From NCBI GenBank assembly GCA_010093605.1, contig MU004193.1:504438-568437 (forward strand): 64,000 bases of DNA, written 5' to 3'. Origin of the DNA: Lophium mytilinum. Lineage: Eukaryota; Ascomycota; Dothideomycetes; Mytilinidiales; Mytilinidiaceae. Positions 1 through 11,389 of the stretch are shown here, one piece after another. Both the position numbers and the translations under genes were made by a program. The notes beneath the pieces are model-generated. The model was given only the letters and a program-made list of their open reading frames with translations, ran no database searches and had not been told where the DNA came from. Every line of letters begins with the position of its first letter. The stretch's first letter is position 1.

Positions 1-3000
1 CACCCCAGCTTTGAAGAAGTTGCAATGACAAATCTTTCTTCCTCGCTTGACCACCGATGCTTGGCTCTCCTCTGGATCTAGCGCTTCCATGGGGTAGGAG
101 TACAGAGTTTTCTCCGTTAGTACGAGCAAGACCGAGAACTGTTCAAGAACATCAACTTGAGTAACTGATTTGCAATCCAAGACCCGCTTTGGTTTGAAAG
201 AGGAGTCCTTTGGCTTTCGATCACAGACGTAGACACCAGAATCAGTTCCTAAAACAAGTTTACGACCACCATCTGCGCACTTGTTAGCAAACTATATCAA
301 GACATACACCTGATGTTTCCATACCAATCGGAACGCAACATGTGACCCGCATCGCTGGAGTGAAGAAGCCTTCGTTCAAAATCGTCTTGGTGAAGATGTT
401 GCTTCGGTCTTTGAGATTCTTCTGTTGAGCCTCGATATGCTCCATCCACTTTTGCTGTGAGATCTGGGTACTGCAGAATAGAGTCAATTCATATCCGCCC
501 TTGCCCAGATGCTTGAAGGTGATTGGATATCCCTGTGCTTTTGCCGCGTCTCCCTTAGGGGTACTCGACGTCATTGACTTCGTTCCGGGTAATAAGTTTG
601 ACGACGGTCTCTTGGTTATGCCCATCTTCGGCATGAGCTCCTCCATCTGTGTAATGACAAGCAGCTCGAGCGGAATAGGCTTCTTATATACCTTGTGCTC
701 TTCGCGCTTGTTGACTAACTTCACCCTGACAAGGAGAACTGCGTGATCGAAGAGATAGCAAGTAATGTCTCCAGTGCTGTCCGTCGGGTTCTTCTTTAAG
801 GTTCCTTTGAAGACAAGTTGGCGGTTCTCCTCGGTCAACTTGAGGTCTACATACTCCCCTGGACGGAACTTGAGGTCTCTATTGAGTTGCATAAGGTTGA
901 AGTGGTTCTCTGCTTTGCCAGATTCCTCGTTCACTTTCGAAAGGATGCCCTTGATCATGGCGACGGCTTTTGGAATATCTTGCTTATCCGGATTGTCATC
1001 CGCGGTGCACTTCAGTATGGCCTCCAGTAGTAGAGGATATCTTGCCAATCGCGTTGTTGGCTTGGTGAGGTATCCATTGAGTTCCAGCTTTCTTGACTCC
1101 CTCATTCTCTCAACCTGATCGACAAACTTGGAGAAGTTCATGTTCGTTCTTTTCTCATGCTCAAACTCGTACTTCCCGAAAAGTTGGTTCGCGCCGTACT
1201 TGATGAAAGGACTAAAGTGAGGCACGTATTCCAGGAAAATATCTCCCACATTGCGGACTACAGGGTTCTGCTGTTGGCGTCGCGTAAGAGATTCCGCGAG
1301 CCTCGAATTGACCATGTAGACTTCTTGACAGTTGGAAAATACAGTCCGAACAAACTTTTCTCGTCGATGTTCTGGGATGGGCGATCCAATTGCTTGGCGA
1401 AGGGGCTTCATCCAGAAATCGCGGAGGTACTCCAGATCTTTCACGAAGTCCCGCTCAGTGTACATCAGCTCGGAAATCACCTCCTGGCGCTTCTTCTCCT
1501 TGTCGTTGACGCTGTCTGCGACTTCTTTCGATACCGTGTTGATCCAAAGCTTTTGCTCGTCATCTTTGTCGTCGTGCAAGCTCGTACGTGACTCTTCCCG
1601 TTTAAGGCCTGGCTGCGGCTTCATATTCAGTCTAGCCTGCTGTTCCAGTCGACGAGGGCAAGCAATTGAGTAGCAAAGTCGGTGGCTGGTGCATGTTGGC
1701 GAGTAACATTCGGTGAGAAGAGTAAATACGCCGTTGACCTCCGTGGTATCTTCGAGCAGAGTTTCCCGGAACTGGTATACCTCGTTGTTGGAATCTCGTA
1801 GTCTGTGGGCATACGTGACATCATGAAAGAACTTTTGCGCGTCCAAGGACCTGCCTAGTAGCAGCGCCAGATTACGATCTGTTGTCTTGATGATGAACGA
1901 TATGAGGTCTACAGCTTCTGCTCCCGTGAAAGCACTCTTGTAGACAAGGCCATCCTTCTCCTTTTCGTAGAGGCCGATGCGGTCTCTGAATATTTCAGCC
2001 ACGCGAGACAACAGCGCAGGATACACCAAGGGGGCTCGCTTCTGAGCGACCATCATAGCTTGCTGCTGCATTGCTGCACTTGGTGTTCTCGAAGCGGTCG
2101 AGGGGCTTGGCCTCAGGGTCATGGAATCGCTTCGTTCCGAAGGTGACGGTACAATGGTAGAGGCCATCGACATGGTTCGGCCAGAAAAACTACCTTGGCT
2201 CGTACTCCTAGTCTTGCTTCCAGGGCCAACATTGATTGGAGGAGGAGAACCAGCTGGAACTTTATCTATGGCAGAGCCATCTTGCCCCCCCGATTCTCTT
2301 CGCCGGTTGGGTATAATGCGCCCGCTCATCGTTTGAGCGTACTCGCTATCTCGAGCATATGAAGACATGGACATGGTACGTTCGTCAGGACGTTCAGGCA
2401 CAACTCGCCCCTGCGCGGTTGTCCTCGCAAGATGGTTCATGTAGGGTTGCTGTCGGAAAGCCTGAGCTGAATTAGTAACTCTTGCCGTCGAAGAATTCTG
2501 GATACGCGATGCTGAACCCACCGGGCTTTCGTAGCCTCTCCCACTGGGAGCGTGAAATTGAGGACGCGACCCCACGGCCATGGACTGCGATCGATACTGA
2601 TCAGAGTTCAAAGCAGGGGCAGATGGGGGTGGTATGCCACCGCTAGGGTATCGGTTAGGAATTGGCTTGTTGAATGGCGGCGCTCCCGGAGGTGCCATGC
2701 GCGAGTCTAGTCGCTGAGGCTGTCCATAGGGCTGACGCTCTGGACGTAAAGGCTGTGGGAGATATTGCGGCTGGGGCTGGCGCTGCTGTGCGGGAATTCC
2801 GGCACCATCCGAGTGTCGCTGTGGTGGGGGGCCATAGCCATTCATGGAGGGCCGGCTCTCGTGATCTGGGGGCGGTTGGTTATATTGACCGGGTGGATTG
2901 GGATATCCGTACTGAGGCCGCTGGTCGTAGCCATTTGGCGGTTGCCGTGGCGGATTGCCGTTCATGGGCTGTCTGATGGGTGGTGCTCTTCCCATCATGT

Positions 3001-3193
3001 CGCTGGACATGGTCTGGGCCCGGTCGACAGGCCGCATGGGCGGCTGGGAAGTCATAGTCTGGGACCGCCCTGGAGGCGGAGGCCCGAATATATCGTTGAA
3101 GACTCTGTCCCTCGCGGGGCCTGGCGTCTGGCCGCCATAATTCCCCGGAGGTCGTGCATATTCCCTCCCCTGCTGGGTGCCGTAGTCCGCCAT
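1..3193 (-). CDS. ROM2: Rho1 guanine nucleotide exchange factor Rom2 (3' end off the window)
   Basis: This gene activates the GTPase Rho1 by GDP/GTP exchange at the plasma membrane, upstream of glucan synthase and the cell-wall integrity MAPK pathway (known for the family). Exon 1 is 310-3193. A 37-nt intron (273-309, GTGTATGT donor, TTGCTAAC branch, GCGCAG acceptor) leads to exon 2, which is open to the window edge. Residues 1 to about 380 are a disordered Pro/Gln/Ser-rich tail with repeated AQTMS-type motifs. A DEP domain lies at about 390-480, followed by the NGVF..LTECYSPTC segment typical of Rom2. The DH (RhoGEF) domain is at about 564-755, starting at ELMYTERDFVKDLEYL, and the PH domain at about 770-930. 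Exon 2 begins the citron homology (CNH) domain (GGRKLVLGTDSGVYV), which is cut by the edge. The ATG at 3193 is the first in frame. The intron is short, but its frame closure is exact. Confidence 0.95.
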
Positions 3194-3851
3194 ACAGACT
3201 GATGCTCTCAGTACAGCGGCAGAAGGGCAACCCGCATCCGCTCAATTCGCTGCTGGGTAGGTGGGTACGTTGCTTTGGGGGTGGGGCGTGAGTTCGCGGG
3301 GACCGAGGATAGGTGGTGGAGGTCACAATCGCTCCACACGGCCGTCAACAGCCGCTGGACGTGGTGACTGTGGGGGTATGTGCCTGGGAGGAATCGAACA
3401 GGTTGCTGAGCAGGGCGTAGGTTTCAGAAGATAGATAGGTCGGAGTAGTGAAGATGGAGGAGTGGGTTGGGTGCGGAGAGCGGCCAGCCCAGCGAGAGGG
3501 TCGGGCGGCGCAGGGACTTCGGGTTTGTCGCTTCGGGAGGGTGGGTAGAATGCGATAGGATCTGGGAGGTAGGGCGTGCTGTCGGAGCGGATACTGAGGT
3601 GGAATGGGAGTTTGCGCGGGTCGGAGGGCAGCCAGGTGGAGAATCAGACAGTTGGGACCTCAAGTGCTGTGAGTCCAGTCTGCGAATGGCTAGAATTGGG
3701 CCCGCGCTAACCCCGGCCCGCATCTTCTGTCCAGACGTCGTCGCCCATCACAGCTCATCCATCACACACTGCCTTCACGCTCCGGGCATCCTTCAACGTC
3801 AGTTTGTACCAAATAGCCAGCCACCGCGCTCCTCACCCCCAGAAAGTCGCC
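3194..3851. other. Divergent intergenic region ROM2 / VMA11
   Basis: This is the shared upstream region of two divergent conserved genes. It contains only short overlapping frames that look like chance. The ROM2 side is CT-rich when read on the minus strand, as in fungal 5' leaders. I recognise no specific regulatory site. Confidence 0.6.
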
Positions 3852-4639
3852 ATGGAGAATGAATATGCCCCAAAGTTCGCGCCGTTCTTCGGCATGGTGA
3901 GCTCCCATTGTCAACTATACACAATAGCTCTAGCTAACAGCTCCGCAGGGTGGTGTTGCGTTTGCTGTAGGTCTTCGATCCCTATTGAAATCCCAGAATG
4001 CTCACGCAGTGCTTGCTAGATGATCTTTGGATGTTCGTCACCACCACCGTCCTCTGCAAACAGCAACACTGACCAGCTATCTCAGGCGCTGGAGCTGCAT
4101 ATGGAACGGCGAAGTCAGGGATGGGCATTGCGGGTGTGGGTGTTTACAGGCCCGACCTGATAATGAAGGTAGCAGCCCCACTGCTCCGTGAATGACCTGC
4201 CACTGACTTATCTCGAAGTCCCTCATCCCTGTCGTCATGTCCGGTATCCTCGCAGTCTACGCTCTAGTGATATCGGTCCTCATCGCGAACGACCTGAAGC
4301 CGCCCCCGAAAACTTACAGCCTGTTCGCCGGGTTCATGCATCTGTCGGCGGGGCTGTCGGTCGGCCTGACTGGCATGGCGGCAGGGTACGCTATTGGCAT
4401 TGTGGGAGACACGGTCCGTTGTCACCTCGCGAGCTGATAGACGGCTTGCTAATACTGTTAGGGCGTGCGAGCGTTTATGCGACAGTCGAGGATTTTCGTG
4501 GGCATGGTGCTGATTCTGATTTTCGCCGAGGTCTTGGGTCTTTACGGGTAGGTCACGGAAACTCTTCGATGGTCGGACGAGACTGACAAGCTGTAGACTG
4601 ATTGTAGCACTCATCCTCAACACACGCAGCTCAGGCTGA
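3852..4639 (+). CDS. VMA11: V-type ATPase proteolipid subunit c' (Vma11)
   Basis: This is a membrane proteolipid of the vacuolar H+-ATPase V0 rotor ring. I find seven exons: 3852-3896, 3949-3966, 4020-4032, 4086-4168, 4219-4413, 4462-4547 and 4597-4639. They sum to 483 nt, or 160 aa, close to the family length. All introns are 48-53 nt. The N-terminus [15 protein letters not shown], the stretch [16 protein letters not shown], the loop [19 protein letters not shown] and the C-terminus [10 protein letters not shown] fit c' rather than c or c''. Four transmembrane helices are evident. The helix-4 sequence [12 protein letters not shown] carries the conserved proton-carrying Glu. Exon 3 is a 13-nt microexon, supported because only this splicing restores the conserved [10 protein letters not shown] frame. 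The gene is divergent from ROM2. Confidence 0.93.
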
Positions 4640-5785
4640 AGGAGCGAGCGGAGCTGTAAGATTGGTCTCGAGTTCGACTGTATATTAGAGGAGTCTGGGA
4701 TGGCGATGCGGTTTGGGCTGCATATCAGTATAGGCAACTGCCAGCAACATGAACGAAGTAACTTGGAAACAAGCAGGCCTGGTGAAGCCCATATCCACAG
4801 TGCCTGTTGATATGCTGTGGATACTTGCTTGGACTGCATAAATGGAATAATTGCATACCTTTTCATGGTTGAGGCAAGTGTTGAATGCTATTTTGAATGA
4901 TAAGGGAGGTCGTCTGAGGCCTAGACATCTATATAAAGACCATCAATCCGACCAATGATCTGACTGTAATATCTACAACACATGCATACCCAATATAGAC
5001 GAATCATGGAAACATTAGATATATTTTTGGTGTTCCATTCCAGCAACAGTAACACGGCTCCGTAAAGGTTTCGCTCTTACACTCGGACAAGACTACTACA
5101 TACCAGCTCCCACACCTGTCGCCTATCAGAGACTCACGGATTGATCACGGACTAGATGGTGGCGGTGCTAGACTATGGGTAATGTAGCTGCGACAAGCAT
5201 CAGAAGACGGACATGGATCTACGGGCTTCACCCCACGCCGGAGTTCTGCAAAGAAGTGAAGGCTGAGGGTGAATGACTAGGTTTATACTAGTTAAGGCGT
5301 TTAGTAGAGTCTATTCACCGCATGCTGGACAGGTCGAGAGTCCTTGAGGCCTCATTCCTATACAGCTCTGCATATCACGTGAGCGATATACCGACCACCT
5401 CTCCAACACGTCCCTATCCTCGACCGGTTCGAGGCCGGTTCGGGCAATGCCGAGAGTGAATGCATGAACGCCTCATCCTCTTCAGGGCTCCCGCGCCGTC
5501 AGCCCCAAGCGTCACCGGCGCCCAACCGGCCTGCAACCCCGCTGACCTCGCTCTCGCTCTGCGAGCCACTCCCGGTGTGCAAGTAGTGTTCGACGTCTGA
5601 CGTTCCCGTCTTCCAGGCCCTTTCCCAACCACAGATGCCCGGGACCTGATCCACGGTTGAATGCGACTTCAGTTGCGCGCGCAGGTCTCTCCCACACGCC
5701 GCCGACCGGCGGAAGCCATGACCTAGCCGCAAGGCAATTGCACTCCGCCAGTCGTTCTTCAGCTGCTCCTGCTCTGCTGCCCGCC
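4640..5785. other. Intergenic region upstream of the PKA gene
   Basis: No credible gene is present. The last 350 bases are GC- and CT-rich and probably hold the promoter and leader of the PKA catalytic subunit. The PKA frame stays open upstream to 5657, so a longer N-terminus cannot be excluded. The remainder shows no repeat or motif that I can defend. Confidence 0.5.
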
Positions 5786-7349
5786 ATGGCTTCGGCCGTT
5801 GTCCACAAGCTGCTCCACCATGCGCGCTCGCATTCCGAGGACCACCGCGACGAGTCGCCCCAGCCCGATCCGCAGGAACTGGACGCCATGGAGCGCGTTC
5901 GCGACGACGAGAAGCGCATGCTCGCCCAGTGGGAGGACACCAAGCGCCCCCTGAGCCCGAGCCAGGTGCACATGGACGCCAGCCGCAAGATAGTCGGACA
6001 TTCGTCGCGAGTCCTGCGCCAGCAAGACTTCGAGCTCATCAAGACGCTGGGAACCGGTAGGGCGCGCCCCGGCTGCTTGGAGACTCCCGTTGCTGACAGG
6101 AACCGCGATGCGCAGGCACTTTTGCGCGAGTATGGCTCGTAAGCCTCACGAACCCCAAGGACGGCGCTGCAAACAAAGTCTTTGCATTGAAGATTCTGCG
6201 CAAAGTCGACGGTACGTAGTCGATCGCTGCGTCGCGGCAACCTGCAGCCCGCTGACCCGCGTCTTCTGCCAGTCATTCGACTGAAACAGGTCGAACATGT
6301 CCGCAACGAACGAAATGTGCTTGCTAGAGTTGCAGGACATCCCTTCATCACGACTATGGTGGCCAGCTTCCAGGACCATGATTCTCTCTACATGCTGGTG
6401 AGCGATTCGCAGCATCTCGACTACTGCGATAGCAATTGCTGACACTCTGTGCTAAACAGCTCGACTATTGCCCTGGAGGCGAAGTCTTTAGCTACCTTCG
6501 AAGAGCTCGACGATTCAACGAGCCAACGTCCCAATTCTACGCCGCCGAGATCGTTCTCATTCTAGAATTCTTGCACGAGAGTGAAGGAGTCGCATACCGG
6601 GATTTGAAACCAGAGAATATATTGATAGACGCCCAGGGGCATTTGAAACTCGTAGATTTTGGGTTTGCGAAGAAGGTGGACAACAGTACGTGTTCGTGGC
6701 TGCATTTGCTACGTTCAAGGCTTATCATTCGCAGGGGAAACATACACACTGTGTGGAACGCCAGAGTATCTCGCGCCGGAAGTCATAAGAAACACTGGTA
6801 TGTTGTTGCTATCGCGCAATTGAGACCGTAAGTACTGATTGGCTCCAGGACATGGCTGCGCGGTCGACTGGTGGGCGTTTGGCATTCTGGTCTACGAATT
6901 TTTAGTCGGACAGCCACCATTCTGGGACCAGAACCCCATGAAGATTTACGAACAGTAAGCCCCCAACTCCCCCGTCTCATTGCAGCGCAGATCTCCCCAT
7001 GTACTTCCCAACTCACACCCCCCGCAGAATCGTAGAAGGCCGCGTGCGCTACCCCTCCGCCATGTCCCCCGACGCGCGCGACCTCATCGCCGGCCTCTGC
7101 ACCGTCGACACCTCGAAACGGCTCGGCAACATCAAAGGCGGCGCCAGCGCTGTAAAAGAACACCCCTGGTTCCGCAACATCGACTGGGACGCGCTCTACC
7201 ACCGCCGCGTCCAAGGGCCCATCGTGCCGCACCTGCGCGGGCCCGCCGACACGCGCAACTTCGACGAATACGAGCCAGAGCCGGAGGGGCGGGAGGAATA
7301 CTCGGCCGACATGCGCGATAGATGGGAAGAGAGTTTCAAAGATTTCTAG
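5786..7349 (+). CDS. pkaC2: cAMP-dependent protein kinase catalytic subunit, PkaC2 type
   Basis: This is an AGC-family Ser/Thr kinase, the effector of cAMP signalling once released from the regulatory subunit. Exons are 5786-6056, 6116-6211, 6273-6397, 6460-6685, 6735-6797, 6849-6954 and 7028-7349, giving 402 aa. Visible motifs are the glycine loop LGTGTFARVW, the VAIK-type lysine in VFALKILRK, the catalytic loop [18 protein letters not shown], and the activation loop [15 protein letters not shown] with the PKA-type Thr. The protein ends in FKDF, the C-terminal FxxF motif of PKA. The sequence [16 protein letters not shown] and the Glu/Arg-rich N-terminus resemble the second fungal catalytic subunit (PkaC2/PkaB) rather than the major PkaC1; this assignment is from memory of the family. 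I took the ATG at 5786 as start, since the open frame reaching back to 5657 looks like leader. Confidence 0.92.
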
Positions 7350-7851
7350 AGTGGCATAAAGGCTTTTGGATCGCGGGCCCTTGGATATTCGTTATTGCGT
7401 CTTTAAGAAGAAGGGATGATGGGTTTTTACGAGAGGATGGGGGTTTTCTTCATCGCTACCTAGCTTCGGCGCACTTGAGGGTTGGGGGTGGTTATAACGC
7501 GCGATGGCTGTGAATGGCATTACGATACCTGGATGTACAGTTCATATTGAATAGGGCTTCTGAGATTGTATATTAGTACTTTGCATTTTTTCAGTTTGTA
7601 CCGGTTTACGATGGAGTGCTGAGGTGCGGTCGTGTGTACGCCTGTCTTCCACTGCTTACCGTGCCTCAACAACTTTCCTAGAGCCCATAGATATGGGTCT
7701 CTATCTTATTCATATGTCCATAAATGCATTGAAGTACCACAAATGACGGCAGACAGGTGTATTAAGCGCAGTGTCATCATATCAAGTCAGAGAGATGGCA
7801 TAATCGAAGAACAGAGATCAGATTCAGCAACAAAATCTAGTATACAAGTTC
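7350..7851. other. Downstream region of the PKA gene
   Basis: This is noncoding sequence between convergent genes and probably holds the 3' end of the PKA transcript. I see no gene and no clear repeat before the tandem array that begins at about 7852. Confidence 0.5.
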
Positions 7852-8221
7852 AAGCTCTCCATCAGTGTACGACAGTCCCCAGGAGCACCGATTGGGCGCT
7901 GTGAGAGACTGAACCTTTACGTACACTTGTAGAGAATAGAAGTAGACCATCCAGCGCCTTCGCAAATAGAACCAAGCTCTCCATCAGTATACGACAGTCC
8001 TCAGGAAGCACCGATTGGGCGCTGTGAGAGACTGAACCTTTACGTACACTTGTAGAGAAAAGAAGGGATATCATCCAGCGCCTTCGCAAATAGGCCAAAG
8101 CCGTCCATCAGTATACGACAGTCTCCAGGGAGCACCGATGAGATGCTGTAAGAGACCGAACCTTTACGTACACTTGCAGAGAAAAGAAGAAAACCATCCA
8201 GCGCCATCGCAAAAAGAACAA
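7852..8221 (-). repeat. Three tandem ~122-bp repeats next to the coiled-coil gene stop codon
   Basis: Three head-to-tail copies begin at about 7852, 7974 and 8098 with CTCCATCAGT. Each runs through a conserved core, ACCTTTACGTACACTTG, to CATCCAGCGCC and TCGCAAA. Copies 1 and 2 are nearly identical; copy 3 has more changes. The array ends about 20 bp from the stop codon at 8242 of the minus-strand gene, so it probably lies in that gene's 3' UTR. On the minus strand each unit is open in one frame, but there is no sign of an independent gene. Confidence 0.85.
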
Positions 8222-8241
8222 AGAACAAAGAACAAAGGAAA

Positions 8242-10074
8242 TCAGTAGTAGAAATTCTGATCGATACCGGCCCAATTCTCCGCGCTCTGGATCACCATGG
8301 CACCGAAGCGCGCCAGGTTCTCGCCGAAAGCGGACTCGCCGACGCCGTAGCTGAGGGGAATGAGGCCGAGGAAGTGGCGTCCGCTGCCGAAGGCACCGTT
8401 GCGACCGCTGAGGGAAGGCGTGTTGCTGGATTCCCACTCCTTCAGAGAGCGGTAGAGGTAGAGGCAGAGCAGAGAGAGGAAGAGGGAGAGCCACTGGTAG
8501 ATGTGCAGGTGGCTGGTGGAGGGCTTGGGAGATCCGGTGAGGATCGTGAATGGGGCTGGCGCATCGGTCGGAGCCTCGTCGACGGTAGGCTCGATCTCTG
8601 CCTGCTCGATCTCGGCCTGCTGGAGCTGAGGAGCGGTGGATTCGACGGGAGGAATGTCAATCCCTCGGATCTCGCTCATGGAGAAGGTAGGAGCATCGGT
8701 CTGAGCCTCGTTGACGGTAGGCTCGGTCTCTGCCTGCTGGAGCTGAGAAGCTGCAGGTTCGACGGGAGCAATGCTAATCGCTTGGATTTCGCTCATGGAG
8801 AAGACAGGGGCCGGGGCGGTGACAGGAGGAGTGTCAAGCTGTTGAATCTCGCTGAAGTAGAGGACAGCAGCCGGGGCGATGACGGGAGAGGTGTGGACGC
8901 TCTTGATGGGGCTGAACGTGAGGATTGGGGCTTGGGCTGCGATGGGTGGTTGGTCGTAAATGGTCTTGAAGACAACCTCGAACTGCTCGGGCTCTTCGTC
9001 ATCCAAAGACTCGCCGGTGTCATTGAGCTCATCTTCTAATGATCCTTGAGTCGTAGAACCAGTAGTAGCGACGTTAGTACCCATAGCCTTCTCGAGCTGA
9101 GCGTGCAATTCGCGGATCCGTTCGTCCTTGGTGGCGAGTTCGCGGTCTTTCGCCTCAAGCTCATCGTCCTTTGCCTTCAAGCTGCTGTCCAGGGATTTGC
9201 CTGGAGTCATGGCTTTCTGGAGATCGTTCTCGAGGCGTAAGATCAAGGCATCCTTGACAGAGATGATGGGGTCCTTGCCTTCCAGATCCTGCTTCAGTTG
9301 CTTGACATCGCCCTCCAGCTCGGCGATCATGGCGTTGGCGTTGGGAAGTTCGTCAGCTGAAGCCTGCAGAGTTTCCATCGTGGTCTTCAACTCCTTATTT
9401 TCGGTCTCAAGGCTGTCGTGCTTCTGTTCAAGGTCGTCCCAATCTGTCTCCCATTGGATGATGGCATCGTCCTTGAAGGTGATGGCTTCCTCAAGTTTGG
9501 CAATGTCGGCATTCAGGTTGGCGATGGAGTCGATTGCGTCAGCACATTCAGCGCTTTTGTTGCCAAGTTCCTGGGTTTTGCGCTCAAATTCCTCCTCAAG
9601 CGTGGAGATATGGGCGTAAAGCGTCTCATTCTCGGTGGTTTTGGAGCCGATTTCGAGGGCTTGATCGTGGACATTGTTCTTCAACTCGGCGATCTGAGCG
9701 TCTCTCTCCCTGATAGTGGCAAGAGCGTCCTTCTTCTGGTCCTGCAGTGGCTGATTCTCGCTCTCCAGGTACTTCACATGCGCTTCTAGGTTGGAGATCT
9801 CGACCTTTTGACGTGCAACCTCATCCTCCATCTCAGAGGCTTCTTCTTGTGCGGCCTTTAGTTCCTCCTGGGCTGCCTCAAGTCTGGTTTGCGCCGCTTT
9901 ACCCTCTTGATAGTAGAGATTGAGGGTGTTTTGGAGGTTTGAAGTTAAGGATTTCTCACTAGAGAGCTGTCGCTTGGTGTCTTCCAGCTCGCTTTCAGAA
10001 AGTCTGATGTTCGAGTCGACGTTGAACGTGAACAAGGGCGCGCCAGCGCGCCGGGGTTGGCTAGCTCCCGACAT
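8242..10074 (-). CDS. Coiled-coil protein with one C-terminal membrane helix, function unknown
   Basis: The gene is a single exon encoding 610 aa. Residues 1-25 form a short basic/Pro leader ending in LFTFNVDS. A long heptad-rich coiled coil covers about 26-330. It is followed by an acidic linker and an internal repeat region (about 375-510) in which FSMSEI-type units alternate with QLQQAE..PTV.EA.TDAP. A hydrophobic helix at about 524-543 (YQWLSLFLSLLCLYLY) looks like a single membrane anchor, followed by 65 tail residues. I do not recognise an orthologue. The architecture suggests an organelle tether or golgin-like protein, but that is inference. The gene matters because its promoter and first ~90 codons recur as broken copies in the repeat island just upstream, in the opposite orientation. 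Confidence 0.85.
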   Translation of the reverse strand: MSGASQPRRAGAPLFTFNVDSNIRLSESELEDTKRQLSSEKSLTSNLQNTLNLYYQEGKAAQTRLEAAQEELKAAQEEASEMEDEVARQKVEISNLEAHVKYLESENQPLQDQKKDALATIRERDAQIAELKNNVHDQALEIGSKTTENETLYAHISTLEEEFERKTQELGNKSAECADAIDSIANLNADIAKLEEAITFKDDAIIQWETDWDDLEQKHDSLETENKELKTTMETLQASADELPNANAMIAELEGDVKQLKQDLEGKDPIISVKDALILRLENDLQKAMTPGKSLDSSLKAKDDELEAKDRELATKDERIRELHAQLEKAMGTNVATTGSTTQGSLEDELNDTGESLDDEEPEQFEVVFKTIYDQPPIAAQAPILTFSPIKSVHTSPVIAPAAVLYFSEIQQLDTPPVTAPAPVFSMSEIQAISIAPVEPAASQLQQAETEPTVNEAQTDAPTFSMSEIRGIDIPPVESTAPQLQQAEIEQAEIEPTVDEAPTDAPAPFTILTGSPKPSTSHLHIYQWLSLFLSLLCLYLYRSLKEWESSNTPSLSGRNGAFGSGRHFLGLIPLSYGVGESAFGENLARFGAMVIQSAENWAGIDQNFYY

Positions 10075-10205
10075 TGTGGAGCACGTGACAAAGTGCCAAG
10101 AAGTCTAAAAAAATGCAAAATTTTACAAACAAGTTTAGCGATGCTGGTGATTGAAGAAGAAAAGAAACTTCAAATCAAGAGCGGGAGGTGTAGATATATA
10201 CTCCA
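10075..10205 (-). promoter_or_regulatory. Promoter/leader of the coiled-coil gene, duplicated elsewhere
   Basis: Read on the minus strand, this stretch runs ATATATCTACA..TCCCGCTC, a T/C-rich leader, TTTTGCATTTTT, CTTCTTGGCAC and a CACGTG box (10082-10087) just before the ATG. Recognisable copies lie at about 11787-11910, 14505-14625 and 15798-15840 on the plus strand, upstream of gene or family fragments. This suggests that the promoter was mobilised together with the coding 5' end. Confidence 0.7.
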
Positions 10206-10259
10206 CAGCCTACACAGAACAATAGCTATTCAACACAATAGGATTCATCACTCACCACA

Positions 10260-11200
10260 ATAGCTATTGTCCGGCTGCACAGACCCTCCGAAGTAATCCC
10301 GAACAGCCGCACGATCCGCATCACGTGATAACCTTCACCGCCCGCATTTGACGTCTCATAACAAAGCTCGATGAACACCAAGTGGCGGTCTGCCTGATGC
10401 CGTCTGAGGTGGCCCGAAGGGCTCTTAGGCGCATGCAAATTCCCCTTTTCCGATTCATGATGATACACTAGGGGCCCTCAAACGGTGACAACTAGGTGTA
10501 TATGAAGTCGTTCTACAGCTGCGATATTAGAGACGTTACAGAATGAGTTGCAGAGTCTCATGTAATTTACACCGCCCTGATTTGATGTCTTATAACAGGG
10601 CTTATTGTATAGTATTTGGCGGTCTGCCTGACGCCGTCTGAGGTGGTCCAAAGAGCTCTTAGGCGTATGCAAATCCCCCTTTTCTAATTCACCATAATAT
10701 GCCAGGAGCCCTCAGACGGAGATGGCCAAGTGTTCATAAAGTAGTTCTATATTTGCAATATAAGAGATGTTCCAGAGTTCATCGCATAGTCACGTGTTAA
10801 TAGACACTACCCTAATCGGACGTCTCATACCGGGCTTTGTTGAACAGCTAGTGGCGGTCTGTTTGACGCCGTCTGAGGTAGCCTGAAGAGCTCTTAGGCG
10901 TATCCAAATCTTCCTTTTCTAATTCACTATAATACAACAGGGGTCCTCAGACGGTGACAGCTAAGTGTATACAAAGTAGTTCTATATCCGCAATATAAGA
11001 GATGTAATAGAATTGTTTATAGATCCATATGTTGATATACACCATCCCTCCGATTGGCGCTTGTTGGTTCAAAATTGGCAGTGTACTCTGACGCCGTCTG
11101 AGGTGGCCCGAAGTACTCTTAGTCGTATCCAAATCACCCTTTTCTAATTTAAAAATGATGTACCAGGGGCCCTTAAACGGTGCTAGTCAAGCTTATACAG
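10260..11200. repeat. Degenerate ~230-bp tandem repeat array, left part
   Basis: Units are recognised by CCGTCTGAGG at about 10400, 10633, 10869 and 11094 (spacing 225-236 bp). Each continues with GGCCCGAAGAGCTCTTAGGCG-like sequence, TCCCCTTTTCTAATTCA, then a CCTCAGACGG-like inverted copy about 85 bp later. So each unit contains a ~90-bp segment bounded by a 10-bp inverted repeat. Copies differ by scattered substitutions. No protein coding is evident. Confidence 0.85.
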
Positions 11201-11389
11201 CCTAGATCCCTTTCTACGATATTGGAGACGTTGAATTTATGAAAATAATCACCGAGTGTTGAAATTCGGGTGGTTGGGCCCCAGCCCCCTATTTACCAGC
11301 CACCTTGACCGGTGTATATCGCTAGCCGCTGTGCCGTCCTCACCATGAAACTTCTTAACAAGCTTCACTCCCTCCCTGAAAATTGACAC

